64,000 nt of DNA from an uncultured Clostridia bacterium (GTDB lineage Bacteria; Bacillota; Clostridia; Oscillospirales; Ruminococcaceae), in NCBI GenBank assembly GCA_944382875.1, contig CALWNQ010000006.1, positions 1-64,000 of the forward strand, read 5' to 3'. Positions 48,219 through 58,074 of this stretch are shown piece after piece. How positions within the stretch are numbered: the stretch's first letter is position 1; each line of letters opens with the position of its first letter. The notes under the pieces were generated by a model. That model had not been told where the DNA came from and searched no databases. It saw only the letters and a program-made list of their open reading frames with translations. Position numbers and translations under genes: made by a program.

Positions 48219-49586
48219 TTATTTCCGCTTCCTGCGGAAGAGTGCAAGGACCGTCCCCGCCAGTAGTGCCGCCAGACTCGCTCCGCCAACTGCCCAGATG
48301 GTTCGGCTGTCCGGCTGCGGTGCCTGCTCCACAGGACAGACCTGTGAAATCGATTCAACGGATTCTTCTCGGCTCATTTCGGAAGAAACCGTGTTTTCCG
48401 GCAGAATCGTTTCACTTTGTGTCGAAGATTCAGGCAAAGCTTCTGGCTCCGGCAGATTCTGCAGCATATCAGCGGCAGTATCGGGGCCGACTGTGGAGCG
48501 GTACAGCCCAAATTTCCGACAGTCGTAGGAGCCGCTTTGCTGCACCGAAAAATATTCGGTCTGTGAAAGATGGCAGGCAAATCCCTCTTTCGCCATTTCA
48601 AAGGCAGTTTTTCCGCCAAAATAAGAGAGCGGCTGATCCCAGTCCATCACGATCTCATTTTCCGGATAGAGATGGAGATAGGTTTTCGGGGTGTCCCACA
48701 CCTGTTCAGCAGTTTCCGGATAAGCTTCCGGATCGGCGGCCAATTCCACTGAACGCATTAGCGCCGCCGTGTTTAGACAGTGCGCACCATGTCCGTATTC
48801 TCCGTTGACATCGTGCCCCACAATGACCGACGGCTGAAACCGGCGGATGAGCCCTACCTGATAGGCGACAATCTCCTCTTCGTCATAAATCGTCCGCGCG
48901 TGTTCTAGTGACGGCGAGTAAATATCCGGAAAATCCGGAATCACCGGGTAATTTTCCACGCCAACTTTCCAAAGGCCATCCAACTGCTCATGCAGCCGGT
49001 AAGGCTCGGTGTTGTGGTTGACCATATAGGCAACCTGCACTTCGCAATCGAGTTCTCCAGCGTACAGCGGCATCACCCCGCCGAACCAGAGGTGCTCATC
49101 ATCCGCATGGGTGGGCAAGAGCAGAAAGTCCGCTTTTTCACAGGGTTCCTCCCATTGCTGTACCCAGTTAGGCGGTGCTCCTTCTCCCAGAAAATACACA
49201 TTGCATAAAATCGCGTCCCCCTCCCACTCGATCTGAAAGAAAGAAGCCGGTTCGGACAGCGGCAGATACTGATGGAGGAAGATCTGTTCCACTTCTATTT
49301 CTACACTGTCTGCCCGGAGCGTCCAGCCGCCCTCGGGCACAAAATCCCATTCCAGGTAAATTGCAGCGGCTTCCTCTGGAAGCACAAACTCCGCACTTCC
49401 CGCATCTGATCGCCATTTGGTGGAGCGCACGCCGTCGGTCAGCACCGAAGCGTTTGCTTCCCCGGAAAAGATCGCAGCCGTTTCCGGAATAATCTCCGCG
49501 GCAGCTTCTTTCGCCTCTGCTGTTTGGATGTTCCATAAAAAAAGCATCGCTGCCGCAGCAACACTTTTCCATTTATATTGTTTCAT
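48219..49586 (-). CDS. Secreted, membrane-anchored PIG-L family deacetylase
   Basis: 455 residues. Signal peptide 1-25 (AAAMLFLWNIQTAEAKE). Residues 35-140 form a beta-rich segment. PIG-L domain from about 150: LLPTHADDEHLWFGG with zinc ligands H160, D163 and the catalytic Asp in HADDE, and GHDVNGEYGHGAHCLN with the third histidine. C-terminal Ser/Glu linker, membrane helix (about 430-450) and RRKRK. It should de-N-acetylate a GlcNAc-like sugar outside the membrane, unlike cytoplasmic BshB or MshB. First gene of the operon. Confidence 0.88.
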   Translation of the reverse strand: MKQYKWKSVAAAAMLFLWNIQTAEAKEAAAEIIPETAAIFSGEANASVLTDGVRSTKWRSDAGSAEFVLPEEAAAIYLEWDFVPEGGWTLRADSVEIEVEQIFLHQYLPLSEPASFFQIEWEGDAILCNVYFLGEGAPPNWVQQWEEPCEKADFLLLPTHADDEHLWFGGVMPLYAGELDCEVQVAYMVNHNTEPYRLHEQLDGLWKVGVENYPVIPDFPDIYSPSLEHARTIYDEEEIVAYQVGLIRRFQPSVIVGHDVNGEYGHGAHCLNTAALMRSVELAADPEAYPETAEQVWDTPKTYLHLYPENEIVMDWDQPLSYFGGKTAFEMAKEGFACHLSQTEYFSVQQSGSYDCRKFGLYRSTVGPDTAADMLQNLPEPEALPESSTQSETILPENTVSSEMSREESVESISQVCPVEQAPQPDSRTIWAVGGASLAALLAGTVLALFRRKRK

Positions 49587-49666
49587 GTTTCATCCTATAT
49601 CTAATATTTGTATAAAATAATAGCTTGATTTAAAATAATTTTGTTTAAATATCCAAAACTATTTTC

Positions 49667-49695
49667 AGTATATCATGGAGAATCGGTTTTGTCAA
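49667..49695 (-). promoter_or_regulatory. Promoter of the PIG-L/GT2/NAGPA operon
   Basis: TTGACA (complement of 49690-49695), 17 bases, TATACT (complement of 49667-49672). About 80 bases of AT-rich leader follow before the ATG. Confidence 0.8.
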
Positions 49696-49713
49696 TATCT
49701 TGGGCACAAAAGG

Positions 49714-49748
49714 AAAAACCGGGATTCCAACTACCCAGAATCCCGGTT
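49714..49748 (-). terminator. Terminator of the glycan-utilisation operon
   Basis: AACCGGGATTC (49717-49727) pairs perfectly with GAATCCCGGTT (49738-49748); on the - strand a TTTTT tract follows, just past the GH18 stop. Confidence 0.88.
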
Positions 49749-49753
49749 CCATA

Positions 49754-50764
49754 TTATTTCAATTTTTCACCCATCACAGCCAACAGCTTGCCGGATGTGT
49801 CACATTTGTGCTCCCAATAGAAGATTCCGCCGTAGCCCTCATTCTTGACATAATCACACTTAGAGGCAATCGACTCTTCGTCATCGTAAGAAAGGAAAGT
49901 GGAACCGTCAAACAGCCAGGGCGCTTTGGCTTCATCGTCCCAGTAGCGGACAAAGCCGTTTTTATTAATACAGTCCGCCACTAACCCGTCATAATCGGGG
50001 CCATAGCCGCCGCCGGTTTTGCAGATCTGGAGGAATCCGTGGTTACGGTCCTGGATTCCCTCCCATTTCCGGGAATAGAACGCCGCGCCCATCAGCAGTT
50101 TCTCCTTGGGAACGCCGGCCGCATGGAAGAGTCGGAGCGCCTGGTCACAGCTGTTGCGGAAAACATCGCCGGTGGAGGAGTAAAGCGCCGTGTGATGGCC
50201 AGCCAGTGCGTGGAAGCCGCATTTCAGGTCGTAGGTCATCAGGCAGATATAATCCAGATACTTCATCAGTTCGGGCAGCTCAACACTCTCGACATAGTAG
50301 AGGTCCGCGCCAGCCGCAATGGTCACCAGTGGGTGTCCGGGCAGCTCGTTGTAGGCTTCCCGCACCGCCTTGCAAAAGAGGGTAAAGTTGTGCTTATCGG
50401 CCGAGGTGCAATCCACACCGTTGGACGGAACACAGGGGAATTCCCAGTCAAAATCCACTCCGTCCAGGCCGTATTTGGTGACCATCTCAACGCAGGACTG
50501 CGCCACTTTGCGCCGGAGCTCTTCCGAAGCCGCGCAGACGGTGAACGCATCGGGCTGCCCATCCGCCGGAACAAGAGAAACCACAATTCTGATCTCCGGG
50601 TTCCAGGCACGGATCTGTGCCATCCGGTCAAAAATGTTGAGCTGGCTGACGTCGATGGAACCGTCACGGCAAAGCTTGCCAAACGCCACGTTGATGTGGG
50701 TCAGCGTTTTGGCATCCTGTTCGGTCACCACGCCGGTATTTCCTACATATCCTAAAATCTTCAT
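49754..50764 (-). CDS. Glycoside hydrolase family 18 (chitinase-like)
   Basis: 336 residues from ATG 50764 (six bases after GGAAG). GH18 signature DGVDFDWEFP (101-110) with catalytic Glu108 and the supporting Asp104/Asp106; MTYDLKCGFHALAGHHTALY and MGAAFYSRKWEGIQ are further barrel motifs. No signal peptide, so it acts in the cytoplasm or on imported chito-oligosaccharide or N-glycan core pieces. Last gene of the locus. Confidence 0.9.
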   Translation of the reverse strand: MKILGYVGNTGVVTEQDAKTLTHINVAFGKLCRDGSIDVSQLNIFDRMAQIRAWNPEIRIVVSLVPADGQPDAFTVCAASEELRRKVAQSCVEMVTKYGLDGVDFDWEFPCVPSNGVDCTSADKHNFTLFCKAVREAYNELPGHPLVTIAAGADLYYVESVELPELMKYLDYICLMTYDLKCGFHALAGHHTALYSSTGDVFRNSCDQALRLFHAAGVPKEKLLMGAAFYSRKWEGIQDRNHGFLQICKTGGGYGPDYDGLVADCINKNGFVRYWDDEAKAPWLFDGSTFLSYDDEESIASKCDYVKNEGYGGIFYWEHKCDTSGKLLAVMGEKLK

Positions 50765-50779
50765 CTGCATCTTCCTTTC

Positions 50780-51787
50780 TTAAAGTAAATCCGTTTTTCC
50801 GTCTGCAAAAATCACAAGCTGATGGACGCCGTCCGATGAGGGGCAGGACATCTCAAAAAAGTGGTCAGTTACCTGCACTTTTACTGGAAGATCCTCACAG
50901 AACGGCTTCAGCTCCCCATCAAAATGCCCGGTTTCATCCAAACAGGCGTGCTGCGCATAATACATCCGCCGGAGTTCCCATTTGCGGTACTCATCTTCGG
51001 GGACGGAATAGGTTTCTTCCCCATCTGAAAAGAAAACAAATCCCCACAGCTCCGGATAGTGCATGTTGACAATGCCGGTCGGCGACCAAACCCAGTTGTC
51101 CTCCGGCAGCGAATTGCCGGTTGCGGGATCGGTGCGCTTTACATAGGCGCCGTTTTGAACATCCACCTTCCACTGCACCCGGGAAAAATTCACCCGCCAG
51201 AAATCGCCTGTCTTGGGACAGCCGGCACTCTGGCCCAGACATTCGAGCAGCGTTTCAAACGGCATTACAATTTCGCACATCCAGCGAATGTTGTGCGCCG
51301 ACGGATTGTTCAGCTCCCCGTCGATTTTCACGGCTGTCCGGAGTCCTTTGAGATCAAAACCATTCATCGGACGGCCGCCATCGCGGTATGCCTTGGTCAG
51401 CAGCAGGTCCCACACTGTATTCAGCGCATTCATTTCAAATTCGCAGTAGCACTGGGTGTCCGAATCCGGATCGATAAAGATCTCAAAGTCATTATCCCGG
51501 AAAATCACATCATCCCGTTTGGTGACATGCGCCCAGATTTCGTCGCCCATCAGCTCGGCGCCAAAATAGAAGTTCTGATTGTCCCAAAGCATTTTTGCAC
51601 GGGTGCGAAAGCGCGGTTTGGGACGGATATCTCCCTCGATATCCACAAAATCAGCAGTCCAGGGCGCATCTTTCCAAAAATCCTTATCCAGATTGCCGTC
51701 CAGCACAAACGGTTTGACTGCCCGTTTGCAATGATATACCTGCGGTGCAAAGTTTGGCACATGCGGCGTTGGAATCCGGTAATTCAT
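50780..51787 (-). CDS. CBM9/DOMON-like carbohydrate-binding protein
   Basis: 335 residues, no signal peptide. VKPFVLDGNLDKDFWKDAPW, PRFRTRAKMLWDNQNFYFGA and VIFRDNDFEIFIDPDSDTQC define the 'carbohydrate-binding family 9-like' fold, a beta sandwich usually attached to glycosidases. The last 110 residues (GIVNMHYPELWGFVFFSDGE onward) complete the domain and add a small beta tail. Probably binds or acts on the same glycan as the flanking GH18 and GH29 enzymes. Confidence 0.8.
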   Translation of the reverse strand: MNYRIPTPHVPNFAPQVYHCKRAVKPFVLDGNLDKDFWKDAPWTADFVDIEGDIRPKPRFRTRAKMLWDNQNFYFGAELMGDEIWAHVTKRDDVIFRDNDFEIFIDPDSDTQCYCEFEMNALNTVWDLLLTKAYRDGGRPMNGFDLKGLRTAVKIDGELNNPSAHNIRWMCEIVMPFETLLECLGQSAGCPKTGDFWRVNFSRVQWKVDVQNGAYVKRTDPATGNSLPEDNWVWSPTGIVNMHYPELWGFVFFSDGEETYSVPEDEYRKWELRRMYYAQHACLDETGHFDGELKPFCEDLPVKVQVTDHFFEMSCPSSDGVHQLVIFADGKTDLL

Positions 51788-51803
51788 CCGTCTCCATCCT
51801 TTC

Positions 51804-53093
51804 TCAATCGTTATTGGTCACGACTTCACCGTGCCCCAGGTTATAGGTGATCTCTCCCTCCAGCTCCACTTTGAGAACTGTGACCATGGGATGCAGCTGC
51901 ATCTCATCCGCCTTGATCCAAAGGGTGCCGGGAATCCCACTCCACGGGAGCGCGCCGGTATAACGGAACGAAAGCTCTTCTCCGTTATGCAGCACTGTTA
52001 CTTTCTTCACCGGCGTTTTAATGCCTTTGACGCAAAGGTATTCCAAAGGTTTGTCATAAACAAAGAGATAGATTATCTTCTGGTCCGCTGAAATGGTACT
52101 GCCGCCAAGGAAGTGATTGTAATCGAGACCTTTGCCGGTTTCATACACCGCTTCCTCATTGTCGTGAATCCAACCGCCCAAATCTTCAAGGATCTTCACC
52201 TGTCTGGGATCCAGTGTGCCGTCCTCCACCGGGCCCACATCCAGCAGCATGTTCCCGCCCAAAGTCAGACAGTCACAGAACATCCGCACAATCTGCCGGC
52301 TGGTCTTATAGTCGTTATCGGAAGGACGATATCCCCAGGAAGTGTTGATGGTGGTACAGAATTCCCACACGCCTGCCGGCCCATAAAGCGGGATTCCCTG
52401 TTCCGGCGTTTCGTAATCCCCGTAGCCCTGCATCCTGGAATTAAGAACCACCTCGGGATTCAGCGAATGGAGGTACTCCCGAAACTCCGGCATTTTCCAC
52501 TGGGCAGCGCTCCGCTCCCAGTCCCCGTCAAACCAGAGCAGATCGATTTTTCCGTAGTTGGTCATCAGCTCACCGAGCTGGTTATTGTTGAACTGGAGGA
52601 ATTCTTCCCACTTTGCCGGATCTTCTGGGCCGCCGGCTGGTGTAGCATAAATATCTTTCACACAGTCTTCCGGCTTTGCTCCCTCCGGATAAACCGAACG
52701 GTAACGCGGATCTGACCAGTCAATCAAAGAATAGTAAAGTCCCACCTTCATCCCGGCATTTCGGATGGCATCCGTATATGGTTTCACCAAGTCACGGCCT
52801 GCTGGTGTCTTTTTCACAACATTCAGATCACTGTATTTGGTATCAAACAGCGCCACACCATCGTGATGTTTGGATGTCATCACCACATATTTCGCGCCGG
52901 CCTTTTTAAAAAGTTCCGCCCACTTTTCCGGATCATAATGAGAAGCGGTAAAACCTTCGCACTGTTTCATATAATCTTCATATGAGATCTGGCCATTGTG
53001 GAAGCTCCAAGATTCCGAAACATCCCCCACAGCATAAATCCCGTAGTGAATGAAAATTCCCAGCTTTGCTTTCTTAAACCATTCCTGCATCAT
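51804..53093 (-). CDS. Alpha-L-fucosidase (GH29)
   Basis: 429 residues, no signal peptide. FKKAKLGIFIHYGIYAV, SKHHDGVALFDT and IDLLWFDGDWERS (nucleophile Asp in WFDGDW) mark GH29; the general acid/base is not fixed by motif in this family. The C-terminal 100 residues form the usual beta sandwich (ITYNLGHGEVV end). Expected to release fucose from host mucin or milk-type glycans taken up by the linked importer. Two ATGs at the start; AAAGGAGGGCAG precedes. Confidence 0.92.
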   Translation of the reverse strand: MMQEWFKKAKLGIFIHYGIYAVGDVSESWSFHNGQISYEDYMKQCEGFTASHYDPEKWAELFKKAGAKYVVMTSKHHDGVALFDTKYSDLNVVKKTPAGRDLVKPYTDAIRNAGMKVGLYYSLIDWSDPRYRSVYPEGAKPEDCVKDIYATPAGGPEDPAKWEEFLQFNNNQLGELMTNYGKIDLLWFDGDWERSAAQWKMPEFREYLHSLNPEVVLNSRMQGYGDYETPEQGIPLYGPAGVWEFCTTINTSWGYRPSDNDYKTSRQIVRMFCDCLTLGGNMLLDVGPVEDGTLDPRQVKILEDLGGWIHDNEEAVYETGKGLDYNHFLGGSTISADQKIIYLFVYDKPLEYLCVKGIKTPVKKVTVLHNGEELSFRYTGALPWSGIPGTLWIKADEMQLHPMVTVLKVELEGEITYNLGHGEVVTNND

Positions 53094-53117
53094 ATGGCTG
53101 CCCTCCTTTGGATTGGA

Positions 53118-55655
53118 TTATTTCAGATGGGAAAGGATGCGGTCGCCCGTTCCCACATTATACCCGGACATTTGGAAAACACAGTTTCCCTCTTTATTTA
53201 AAAACAGGATTAATGGAAGCTTTATTTCGGAAAGCTCCAATGCAGCGGCAGCGAGTTCCGGCGCGTTTTCTGCCCAGAACATTACCCGGATTCCCGACGC
53301 CGCCAACGCTTTTTGCAAAAGCGGATCGGAAAGCTGATTTTCCTCCCGACAAAGCAGCAACATACGCTCGGCCTGCGAGGCAAATCGTTCCGGCTGCTCC
53401 AGAATCTCATTAAGGAGATGTTCGGTCGGTTCCCGCCCCACTTCAATAAATGCCACGGCAGACCGAATTCCAGCAGGCAGCAGTGCCGTAAGCGGTTTAA
53501 CAGTTCCATCGGACTCCCGGCATAGCAGTTCCGGCAGCTTGATGGCTTTCACCGCATCGGCTGCCCGGCTCCGCAAACGCAGCAGCACATCCTGCTCTTC
53601 CCCGGCATGCAGAGTGAAAGCGGTCAGTTCCGCACAAATGCTGCCGTCCGTCTGCCGGTTGGCGGTAATCACACGGTAATCCCCTGCTTCCAGGCAAAGC
53701 CGGCAGCAGCCGTTCTCCCAGCAAAGCTCCGGTTCCAACGTCTGATACTTCCCGCGGTACCAGCGCGCCAGCGAAAAGGTGCGATGATTGGCCAGCTCAT
53801 CTGTCTCCTTTTCCTTTTTCAAGAGAAGGACTCCGCATTCCGGTTTTGCCTCATCTGGTTCATAAACCGAGTGCCATTCCCCGTCTTTCCAGTATTCCGG
53901 CCGGTCGTCCAGTTTCCGGAAGCGGGCTGGAACACCGAGTGTGCGGCAAACTGCTGCAAAAAGAAGGTCACGCGAGCGTTTACTTCCGTATTTCCACCTC
54001 CAAAGTCCGGCGGGATCGGCGTACAGCAGCGCATATTCGCGGCTTCCGCAGTCCCGGACAGAAGTGCAGATTTCTTCATATAAACGATCCGGATTTTCCG
54101 CAAATGCTTTCTGATCTGCTTTTGGGATCAGTTTGAGCAGTTCCTCCCGGTAGTTGACAATCATCTCAAACGCCACACGAGGCGACAGAAGATAGGGCAC
54201 AAAGATCTCCCGCGGGTATTTCTCACGGTAAGGCAGCGCCAGCCGCAGATGCCGTTCCAGCAAATCGGCGGTAATGTCCGAAAAATCCTTTTCACTCAGT
54301 GTGGAGAGAATATCCACACGGTCTTCAAACGAAAATCCCGAACCACTGTTTAAAAAGGCAAGGATTTCCCGGAAATTCCCGGTGGAACATTCCAGAAAAC
54401 GGGCGATTTCCTCCTGACGGCAGGGATATTTGCCTGCTTCCTCTTTGGCTTTCTCTCCGGTGTAGAAAGTGTCACGGTAGCCGTTCCGGCAGCGGTCGGC
54501 AAAACCCATCCGCTGCTGATGATGTGCAGCCATCTCGCCAGAATAGGAGGTATCCGGTGTTTCTGAAGCGGGCGGGACTTCCAAATCCATTTGCCACACA
54601 CCATGTTCCCGTTCTGCAGCTTCTCCCATCCGGAAAATCAGCTCATTCTGGTCGAATTCTGCCTTCTGTGCCAGAATCTTTCCATTCCAGACAACCTGTA
54701 CCCAAATGGAAGCCAGACCGGTGCGGAACGAAACAACACCGTCTTTATTGGTAAAAGTAGTTGCAAGCGGATACAGCTCCGCGTAGTTGATGATCTGAAA
54801 TTGCACTTCTGCACCCTCTGCCGGATTTCCGGATTCATCCTCCACCCGAACGGTAAGCAGCCGGGTTTTGGCGTAATGATCCAGAATATTGACCTCCGCA
54901 AAAACAGGAGTTTGTAGAATCATTTCCGGATCCTCCATTTGACCGGAGAAAATCCGCTGATGCACCAACATTGCTTTGGTAGCCGCCGGTATATACCAGC
55001 CGCGATCCAGAACCGGTTCCGGCTCACAGGCACCGATGCTGTGCCAGCCATCCTCCGCCAGCGCTTTCACCCAGGCATGATTATCGTCACAGGCCGACCA
55101 GCGAGGTGCATAACACTGTCTGGCCGGAATTCCCACGCTGCGCAGCGCCGAAACAGTCAGCATTGATTCCTCACCGCATCGGCCACCTGCCCGCCGCAGC
55201 ACCGACATCGCATTGTTTGTGCGGATATCGGTGGAGTTATAGGTTGCGTGCTCATAACACCAGTAGTTGACTTCCAGGATGGCTTCCCGCATCGTCAATC
55301 CCTTTACACGCGGATAAAGCGCATCAAACAGCTGCTTTTTGAACAAAACCAGGTTTTCGTTATTGATCCGGATCGACAGCACATCCTGCAAAAAGGTCAT
55401 GCCCTCAGCCTTTTCCCCCCAGCTTAATTTCTGACGGATTTCCAGCGTCTGCCGGACATGTTCCAGGAAAAATTCCGCCGGATAGGACACGATATCCGAA
55501 GCCGGCATATAGGCGTACAGGAATTTGAGGCAGACCGCTTCCTCTTCGGTACATTTCAACATAAGCTCCCGTACATTGTTCAAATCCACCGGAACAACTG
55601 CAAAATCTGTTTCAATACGAGCAAGCTGCCGGTCTGTCAAATGAAAAACATTCAT
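53118..55655 (-). CDS. Large transglutaminase-domain protein in the glycan locus
   Basis: 845 residues, no signal peptide or membrane helix. N-terminal helical region (1-130); transglutaminase core with Cys160 (AGGRCGEES), His193 (DDNHAWVKAL) and an acidic residue in ACEPEP (about 211), which can make a Cys-His-Asp/Glu triad. An Ig-like segment follows (about 265-340, VRVEDESGNPAEGAEVQFQI), then a second transglutaminase-like fold near 560-620 and a C-terminal thioredoxin-like tail. Members act as amidases or peptidases on glycopeptides; here glycopeptide linkage cleavage is plausible but unproven. Confidence 0.75.
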   Translation of the reverse strand: MNVFHLTDRQLARIETDFAVVPVDLNNVRELMLKCTEEEAVCLKFLYAYMPASDIVSYPAEFFLEHVRQTLEIRQKLSWGEKAEGMTFLQDVLSIRINNENLVLFKKQLFDALYPRVKGLTMREAILEVNYWCYEHATYNSTDIRTNNAMSVLRRAGGRCGEESMLTVSALRSVGIPARQCYAPRWSACDDNHAWVKALAEDGWHSIGACEPEPVLDRGWYIPAATKAMLVHQRIFSGQMEDPEMILQTPVFAEVNILDHYAKTRLLTVRVEDESGNPAEGAEVQFQIINYAELYPLATTFTNKDGVVSFRTGLASIWVQVVWNGKILAQKAEFDQNELIFRMGEAAEREHGVWQMDLEVPPASETPDTSYSGEMAAHHQQRMGFADRCRNGYRDTFYTGEKAKEEAGKYPCRQEEIARFLECSTGNFREILAFLNSGSGFSFEDRVDILSTLSEKDFSDITADLLERHLRLALPYREKYPREIFVPYLLSPRVAFEMIVNYREELLKLIPKADQKAFAENPDRLYEEICTSVRDCGSREYALLYADPAGLWRWKYGSKRSRDLLFAAVCRTLGVPARFRKLDDRPEYWKDGEWHSVYEPDEAKPECGVLLLKKEKETDELANHRTFSLARWYRGKYQTLEPELCWENGCCRLCLEAGDYRVITANRQTDGSICAELTAFTLHAGEEQDVLLRLRSRAADAVKAIKLPELLCRESDGTVKPLTALLPAGIRSAVAFIEVGREPTEHLLNEILEQPERFASQAERMLLLCREENQLSDPLLQKALAASGIRVMFWAENAPELAAAALELSEIKLPLILFLNKEGNCVFQMSGYNVGTGDRILSHLK

Positions 55656-55679
55656 CCTATTTCCTCCTATCTTGTCCTG

Positions 55680-58025
55680 TCAGCAGTGCAGCAGGATCGG
55701 TTCTCCTTTGGTAAAGACCTGTACTGTCACTTCCGGACCCTCTTCCCCGGAAAATTCACAGGCAAAAGAGAACGGATGCTGTCCCTGTTCCGCGATTCCC
55801 TTTCCAACCGGCACAGTTTCCGAAATCACCCGCAGATTCCGATCGGTGATCACCGCTTTGCCGCCACGGTACCAGAGATACTGACCGCCTTTGACTGTAC
55901 AGTTGAATTTGAGCATCCCACTCCGGGTATAGAGCGACGGATTGTGAATCTCGCCGTAGCCAGCCACTTTCATCCGGAAGTCAAACGGCTGCGCTTCATA
56001 CGGCTGATCCAGCACCCAGTCGGCTCCTCCCGGCTGACCGGGCTGCAATTCCAAAAGGTCGCAAACATACGGCTTGGAGATGAAGAGCGGGTAGAGCAAA
56101 AAGCTGCCGTCCTCTTTCTTTTCCAGATGCCACTCGGTTTTGGGATCCCGCAACCTTTCCCGCAGTTCTGCCGGGATTACATCCGAAAGACGCAGCTCCT
56201 CCCAGTTGCGGATCAGCTCCAATAGCTCATCGGTGCATCCGTTGACAGCAAGCACCTCCGCCGAGGTGGAAAGCGCAAATCCCGCATCAAATCCAGCTGC
56301 CATCGAAAGCATCCATTCGATGTCTTCCGGCGGCGTCGCCTCAAAACGCCGGTCCGCTTTCCGGATCAGGAACCAGCCGAGCATCCGCGGAAACAGGTTC
56401 CGGCGGTAGAAATCCTGATTTTTGATCCGGTATTCCAGCATTCCCTCCCGCATTTTCGCGCCCCAAGGTTCTCCCCAGTTCATCCGGGTGTTCATATGCC
56501 ACAGATTGTGGTGCAGACGGCTGGCATCGTTGATGACATCGGGCCGGTTCCAAGTATTCCAGGTATCCAGACAGAACCGGTTGATACCGTAATCTCCCTC
56601 GCCGGCGGCTTCACAGCCTTCCAGCCCGTCAAATGAAATCTGGGCGGCACCCGTTTTGGCAAACAGTTCCCCGATCCGATGGCTGTACTCCGGCTGCAAA
56701 TCCATTGTCGGGAAAAACACGCGGTACGGATGGTCGCAGAGCAGCGACACTTTTTCACCGGCAGCATGCGCAGACGCAGCAGTCCCGCAGAAACCGCGCT
56801 CGCATCCGGTCAGCCTGCCATTTTCCGCAATGGTATACCGAATGAGTTCCTGTCCAATCCGAACAGTCTGAAGAGTTGTTATATAATTCATACCGGACAG
56901 ATCTTCGAGCAGAATTTCTTCTGCATCAGATGTAATGCCGGTTGAGAGCTCCGTTTCAGCCAGAACCGCCAGTCGGGCATCCGGGTCAGGCGTGATGTAT
57001 GCATCGTTGGTAGTTGTAAACGCCGTCAGCGTATGCAGGCCGATCCGGAGTCCGTTTTGCTCCGCACGGCGGCAATAATCGGCAAGAGAATCATCACCAT
57101 TGGGAAAGCAATCGGAACGAAGGTTAAAATGTCCCCAGTCGGCAAATGGTTCGGGATGATAAAGCACTTCAAATCCCGCCTGTTTGCTCCACTGCATCAG
57201 CTGTTCAAAATTATCCGGCTTAAACTCCGCAATTAGATAGGAACGCATTGCTTCCCGAGTTGTTTTTGCCCACTCCCCCTTGAGCATCGGATGCGGCAAA
57301 CCTTCAGCCACCTCTATTTTTCCAATCATATCCAGTGCATCTTCCCGCTTACAGCAGAACAGAGCAAAAGAAGCTCCCGAGATATGGGCATCCGCTTGTT
57401 CCTTCATGGGCGGAACTTTAACATTCTGGTAATTCATCACCCGTTTGACGCGGCTGCGGCATCGGTTTTCACAATAAAGCTGCAAAAGGCTGCATGGACC
57501 GCTTTCTGTGTGAGCCGAATACGCTGCACTTACACTGTACAGCATGGGAGCAACCGAAATCTCCGAAACCGGGCCTTCCCCTACAAACGGACTTTTTGTA
57601 TCAAGATACTCTTCCGGATAACCGGGAAGCGTTTTCGCATTTAGCGCTTGAATTCCAACCGCCCATTCATCCCCTTGTACTACACCGACTACATCGCCGA
57701 TTTCTTTCGAAAGACAGGTGAAATACGGACCAAAAATCAGCACATCTCCTTCTTCCGACATTTTTTCCACAGTAAATACCAGGTATTCATCTTTCGCCTG
57801 CATTGCAATTTCTGCCGCAATATTTTCAGGAAACACAAACTGGAGCACGCTATCTTGCAGAATACAACTTTCCGGGGATAACATCACACCATTTTTCCCA
57901 AGCCGGATAAAAGGCTGTGGTTCCATCCCTTTGGCAAGCAGATTCATGCCGTTTTTTGTCTGGAAAGTTATGACATTGCCACATGGATCTAAAACCATCT
58001 TGCCATTTGCCCAACTGATTTCCAT
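55680..58025 (-). CDS. Large putative glycoside hydrolase of unassigned family
   Basis: 781 residues from ATG 58025 (GGTGAAAAT upstream); ATG 58043 is possible. Residues 1-250 look like an N-terminal beta-sandwich as in GH36/GH31-type enzymes; 270-640 like a TIM barrel (FEVLYHPEPFADWGHFNLRS, LRIGLHTLTAFTTTND, AQISFDGLEGCEAAGEGDYG, TRMNWGEPWGAKMREGM); the C-terminus is beta-rich. The Asp in ISFDGLEG at the end of a barrel strand is a good candidate nucleophile. I cannot name the family; context says glycan degradation. Confidence 0.6.
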   Translation of the reverse strand: MEISWANGKMVLDPCGNVITFQTKNGMNLLAKGMEPQPFIRLGKNGVMLSPESCILQDSVLQFVFPENIAAEIAMQAKDEYLVFTVEKMSEEGDVLIFGPYFTCLSKEIGDVVGVVQGDEWAVGIQALNAKTLPGYPEEYLDTKSPFVGEGPVSEISVAPMLYSVSAAYSAHTESGPCSLLQLYCENRCRSRVKRVMNYQNVKVPPMKEQADAHISGASFALFCCKREDALDMIGKIEVAEGLPHPMLKGEWAKTTREAMRSYLIAEFKPDNFEQLMQWSKQAGFEVLYHPEPFADWGHFNLRSDCFPNGDDSLADYCRRAEQNGLRIGLHTLTAFTTTNDAYITPDPDARLAVLAETELSTGITSDAEEILLEDLSGMNYITTLQTVRIGQELIRYTIAENGRLTGCERGFCGTAASAHAAGEKVSLLCDHPYRVFFPTMDLQPEYSHRIGELFAKTGAAQISFDGLEGCEAAGEGDYGINRFCLDTWNTWNRPDVINDASRLHHNLWHMNTRMNWGEPWGAKMREGMLEYRIKNQDFYRRNLFPRMLGWFLIRKADRRFEATPPEDIEWMLSMAAGFDAGFALSTSAEVLAVNGCTDELLELIRNWEELRLSDVIPAELRERLRDPKTEWHLEKKEDGSFLLYPLFISKPYVCDLLELQPGQPGGADWVLDQPYEAQPFDFRMKVAGYGEIHNPSLYTRSGMLKFNCTVKGGQYLWYRGGKAVITDRNLRVISETVPVGKGIAEQGQHPFSFACEFSGEEGPEVTVQVFTKGEPILLHC

Positions 58026-58074
58026 TATATTTTCACCGTCCATTCCATATGTTCTGTATTCTAATTATACATCT

